From Bacteroidetes bacterium ADurb.Bin174 (GTDB lineage: Bacteria > Bacteroidota > Bacteroidia > Bacteroidales > Paludibacteraceae), in the NCBI GenBank assembly GCA_002070265.1, contig MWCX01000093.1, positions 124,001 through 188,000 of the forward strand: a stretch of DNA of 64,000 bases, read 5' to 3'. Positions 61,422 through 64,000 of the stretch are shown here, piece after piece. The notes under the pieces were generated by a model. The model made no database searches, was not told where the DNA came from, and saw nothing but the letters and a program-made list of their open reading frames with translations. A program made the position numbers and the translations under genes. Each line of letters opens with the position of its first letter. Within the stretch, counting starts at the first letter, position 1.

Positions 61422-62258
61422 CTACACCGTATCCATAAAACTCCGCTGCACTTTATTAAACACTACCACCCCAATTCCCAACAGCACCACTGTAAATACA
61501 AAACTATAGGCCAAACTTCCCCATGAGAACTCACCCACTCCGAGCATACCATATTTGAAGGCTTCGAAGATGGAAGTGAGGGGGTTGAGCAACATGGCTA
61601 ATCTGAGTTTTTCGTTAGTGATGGTACTGAGTGGATAAATAACCGGCGTGGCATACATCCACAATTGAACAATAAAAGTAAACAGGATGGTCAAATCACG
61701 GTATTTGGTGGTCATGGAAGAAATGATGATTCCAAAACCTAAGGACAACCCTGCCAACATAACGATTAACACTGGGAATAAGCATGCATAAACATTGGGT
61801 TGCACAGCTACACCAATGATGACGTAATAAATATATACAGCTAAAAAGAGTATAAACTGTATGCCCATGCGCACCAAATTGGAAGTCACAGTGGATAAAG
61901 GTACAATCAATCTCGGGAAATAGACTTTCCCGAAAATATGCTGATTGGCAGTAAAAGTAGAAGATGTTTTATTCAAACAATCGGAAAAATATTGCCACAA
62001 CACAATACCCGACAGGTAGAATAAGGGCTGTGGTAATCCGTCCGTACTGATTTTCGCAATACCGCCAAATACCACCATGTACATAATAGTAGTCAATATA
62101 GGCTGCACGAAATACCAAGCCGGTCCGAGAATGGTCTGCTTATACTGCGTTACAATATCCCGCTTGATAAACATCGAAAACAAATCACGGTACTGCCAGA
62201 GTTCCTTGAAATCGACCTCAAATAAACGGTTTTTGGGTTTAATTATAGTGATGTACAT
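61422..62258 (-). CDS. wzm: ABC transporter permease for polysaccharide export (Wzm)
   Basis: 278 aa from the ATG at 62258 (MYITIIKPKNRLFEVDFKEL). Six membrane segments follow an amphipathic start; the coupling region ELWQYRDLFSMFIKRDIVTQ YKQ motif and GPAWYFVQPILT are hallmarks of Wzm/TagG permeases. With Wzt it exports the finished lipid-linked polysaccharide. It is the first gene of the 30-kb minus-strand locus in transcription order. Directly upstream is a GAAGTTA-type repeat array rather than a clear promoter. Confidence 0.95.
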   Translation of the reverse strand: MYITIIKPKNRLFEVDFKELWQYRDLFSMFIKRDIVTQYKQTILGPAWYFVQPILTTIMYMVVFGGIAKISTDGLPQPLFYLSGIVLWQYFSDCLNKTSSTFTANQHIFGKVYFPRLIVPLSTVTSNLVRMGIQFILFLAVYIYYVIIGVAVQPNVYACLFPVLIVMLAGLSLGFGIIISSMTTKYRDLTILFTFIVQLWMYATPVIYPLSTITNEKLRLAMLLNPLTSIFEAFKYGMLGVGEFSWGSLAYSFVFTVVLLGIGVVVFNKVQRSFMDTV

Positions 62259-62274
62259 GATAAATATCAACGAA

Positions 62275-62440
62275 GAAGTTATGGAAGTTAAAGAAGTTAA
62301 AGAAGTTAGGGAAGTTAGCGTGTTCCGGGGTCTGGGGTCACGTGGTCTGATTCGTTCATCGTTTTTTGTCTTTGTTCTTTAATCTTTGTTCTCATCCGTT
62401 CTTCGTTCTTAGTTTTTAGTTCTTCATTCTTACCCCGTTT
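62275..62440 (+). repeat. Composite intergenic array 5
   Basis: GAAGTTA words (62275-62317), then GTGTTCCGGGGTCTGG, GGTCTGATTCGTTCATCG, then TTTGTC/TTCTTTG and TTCTTCGTTCTTAG words up to about 62440. The order is the same as in array 1, which also shares the TTCCGGGGTCTG core. The 3' end of the M3 peptidase gene, including its stop, lies in the array. Confidence 0.85.
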
Positions 62441-64000
62441 CTCTTCAACAGCGCATCAATCGTTGGTTCCTGTCCTCTAAAGCGTTTGTAGAGTATCATG
62501 GGATGCTCTGTTCCACCTCGTTTGAGGATATTTTCGGCGAAAGATGCTGCAACTTCCTGATTAAAGATGCCTTTTTCTTTAAACACAGAGAAAGCGTCTG
62601 CATCCAGGACTTCAGCCCATTTGTAACTGTAGTAGCCGGCCGCATAACCTCCTGAGAATATATGATTAAAAGACGGACTCATGCCGGTTTCGGGAATAGA
62701 AGGAAGAACTTGTGTACTTGCCATGGCAGCCTTTTCTGCAGCAATAACATCATCTTCAAAAGGCTGTTCCAAACTGTGAAATGCCATGTCCAAATAGCCA
62801 AAACTCAACTGACGCACACAAGCATAAGCCATGTTATAATTCTCGGCAGCCTTAATTTTCTCAATCAACTCGGCAGGAATTTGCTCACCCGTTTCATAAT
62901 GTACGGCAAACTGATTTAGGAATTCTTTTTCAGAAGCCCAATTTTCCATGATTTGAGAGGGCAATTCGACAAAATCGCGATATACGCTTGTTCCGGACAG
63001 CGATTCGTAAGTACATTCGGTAATCATACCGTGAATAGCATGTCCGAATTCATGTAAAAATGTCGTTACTTCGTCATAAGTCAACAAAGCCGGCTTGGTC
63101 TCGGTAGGCCGCGTAAAATTCATTACAATGGTGATATGCGGGCGGCTATCTTTGCCGTCAGCATCTCTCCATTGACCCTTAAATTGGCTCATCCAGGCGC
63201 CGGGACGTTTGCCGTCACGCGGATGGAAATCCGTATAAAGTACAGAAACAAATCGACTATCTTTATCTTTTACCTCAAAAGCTTCTACTTCGGAATGATA
63301 GACAGGGATGTCTTCATTTTTAACGAATTGCAAACCATACAACTGTGTGGCCAGGCCAAATACGCCTTTTTTAACGTTTTCCAATTCAAAATAGGGCTTG
63401 AGCAATTCATCGTTCAAAGCATATTTTTCTTCTTTGAGTTTTTCAGCATAAAACGACCAATCCCAGGGTTGCACCTGAAAATCAGCTCCCAGACTGTTAG
63501 CGTAGGCTTGCACGGCTTTCACCTCTTCCACGGCATAAGGTTTATAAGCTACCAATAAATCATCCAGCAATTTATAAACATTGTCTTTATTTTCAGCCAT
63601 ACGATGCACCAAAACTTTGTCGGCATAAGATGAATAACCTAATAAATTGGAAATTTTCAAGCGTATATTGACAATTTTCTTGATGATTTCACGGTTATCT
63701 GATTCGTTGCCGTTCATCGCACGGGTACTGTAAGCCATATAGAGTTCATGGCGCAAGTCACGATTTTCGGCATATTTCATCAATGGAACATAAGTAGTGA
63801 CTTTCAGATTCAACAACCAACCCTCCTGACCGGCATCCTTGGCATTCATAGCCAACATATCAAGCACATCCTGGGGAAGTCCGGACAATAAATTTTTATC
63901 GGTAATCAATTTACTCCAGTTGTTGGTTTCTTTCAACACATTTTGTCCAAATTGCAAAGTAAGCAGGCTCAATTCTTTGGACAACTCACGATAAACAGCC
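62416..64000 (-). CDS. M3 family oligopeptidase (Dcp/OpdA-like), 5' truncated by window edge
   Basis: At least 528 codons are visible; the frame is still open at base 64000, so the true start lies outside. The zinc motif is in TFLHEFGHAIHGM, with the third ligand region ELPSQIMENWA just after. The C-terminal MSPSFNHIFSGGYAAGYYSY and YKWAEVLDADAFS are typical of peptidyl-dipeptidase Dcp/oligopeptidase A. It hydrolyses oligopeptides in the cytoplasm or periplasm; location cannot be judged without the N-terminus. The last residues (RMKN) and the stop are encoded by the repeat array. Confidence 0.95.
   Translation of the reverse strand, partial: AVYRELSKELSLLTLQFGQNVLKETNNWSKLITDKNLLSGLPQDVLDMLAMNAKDAGQEGWLLNLKVTTYVPLMKYAENRDLRHELYMAYSTRAMNGNESDNREIIKKIVNIRLKISNLLGYSSYADKVLVHRMAENKDNVYKLLDDLLVAYKPYAVEEVKAVQAYANSLGADFQVQPWDWSFYAEKLKEEKYALNDELLKPYFELENVKKGVFGLATQLYGLQFVKNEDIPVYHSEVEAFEVKDKDSRFVSVLYTDFHPRDGKRPGAWMSQFKGQWRDADGKDSRPHITIVMNFTRPTETKPALLTYDEVTTFLHEFGHAIHGMITECTYESLSGTSVYRDFVELPSQIMENWASEKEFLNQFAVHYETGEQIPAELIEKIKAAENYNMAYACVRQLSFGYLDMAFHSLEQPFEDDVIAAEKAAMASTQVLPSIPETGMSPSFNHIFSGGYAAGYYSYKWAEVLDADAFSVFKEKGIFNQEVAASFAENILKRGGTEHPMILYKRFRGQEPTIDALLKRNGVRMKN

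Overview
The window looks like a chromosomal segment from a Bacteroidota bacterium, probably Bacteroidales-like (exact genus not determinable by eye). Supporting signs are the recurrent Bacteroidetes promoter form (TTTG or TTG, then 17-20 bp, then TAnnTTTG) upstream of many genes, weak Shine-Dalgarno signals, low GC, and family content: a GlsB-like acyltransferase, a tiny AURKAIP1/COX24-type basic protein next to an HU protein, YaiO-like and TPR envelope proteins, an M49 peptidase and FloA/NfeD.

Layout. 1-8.6 kb: an envelope trio (M23 peptidase, YaiO-like barrel, TPR protein), rubrerythrin, and a transport block (TRIC-like channel, urea channel, DUF389 protein, CorA) with a SagB-type nitroreductase on the other strand. 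8.7-13.7 kb: an outer-membrane protein plus MFS exporter operon, an M20 amidohydrolase and a Fic protein. 13.7-14.3 kb: a gene-free palindrome-rich region. 14.3-32.7 kb: housekeeping genes (TrpB2, YicC, YihY, CoaE, an M49 peptidase, MazG, ThrS, HU, RNase G, a CDF transporter, FloA/NfeD) and four tRNAs. 32.8-62.3 kb: one 30-kb surface-polysaccharide locus, all on the minus strand. It holds GDP-fucose synthesis (gmd, fcl), two UDP-GlcNAc 2-epimerases, WecE and a WecD-like enzyme (dTDP-Fuc4NAc), an asparagine-synthase-like amidotransferase, many glycosyltransferases, a FkbM methyltransferase, acyltransferases and a Wzm/Wzt ABC exporter. The end of the window carries a partial M3 peptidase.

The most unusual signal lies inside the polysaccharide locus. 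Two different AAA-type ATPases with DUF4143-like C-termini (46373-47626 and 52855-54147) each sit directly in front of a family 2 glycosyltransferase gene. Each is followed on its far side by a duplicate of the 5' end of that same glycosyltransferase gene (81 bp at about 93 percent identity, and 142 bp with one mismatch). The spacers between the duplicated copies are nearly equal in length (1414 and 1407 bp). In the second case the fragment keeps the native start codon and operon junction, while the complete gene has lost its start and uses an ATG inside the ATPase gene. I read these as two independent insertions of a single-gene ATPase cassette with large target duplications. I know of no described element that behaves this way, but I could not search.

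A second theme is repeats. Five polarised intergenic arrays are built from GAAGTTA and TTCTTTG/TTCTTAG words, and three genes end inside them. Two degenerate tandem copies of a tRNA-Gly 5' part precede the real tRNA-Gly. A G/C-rich palindrome is inserted in frame in a glycosyltransferase, and REP-like hairpins lie near 13.8-14.2 kb and 32.7 kb.
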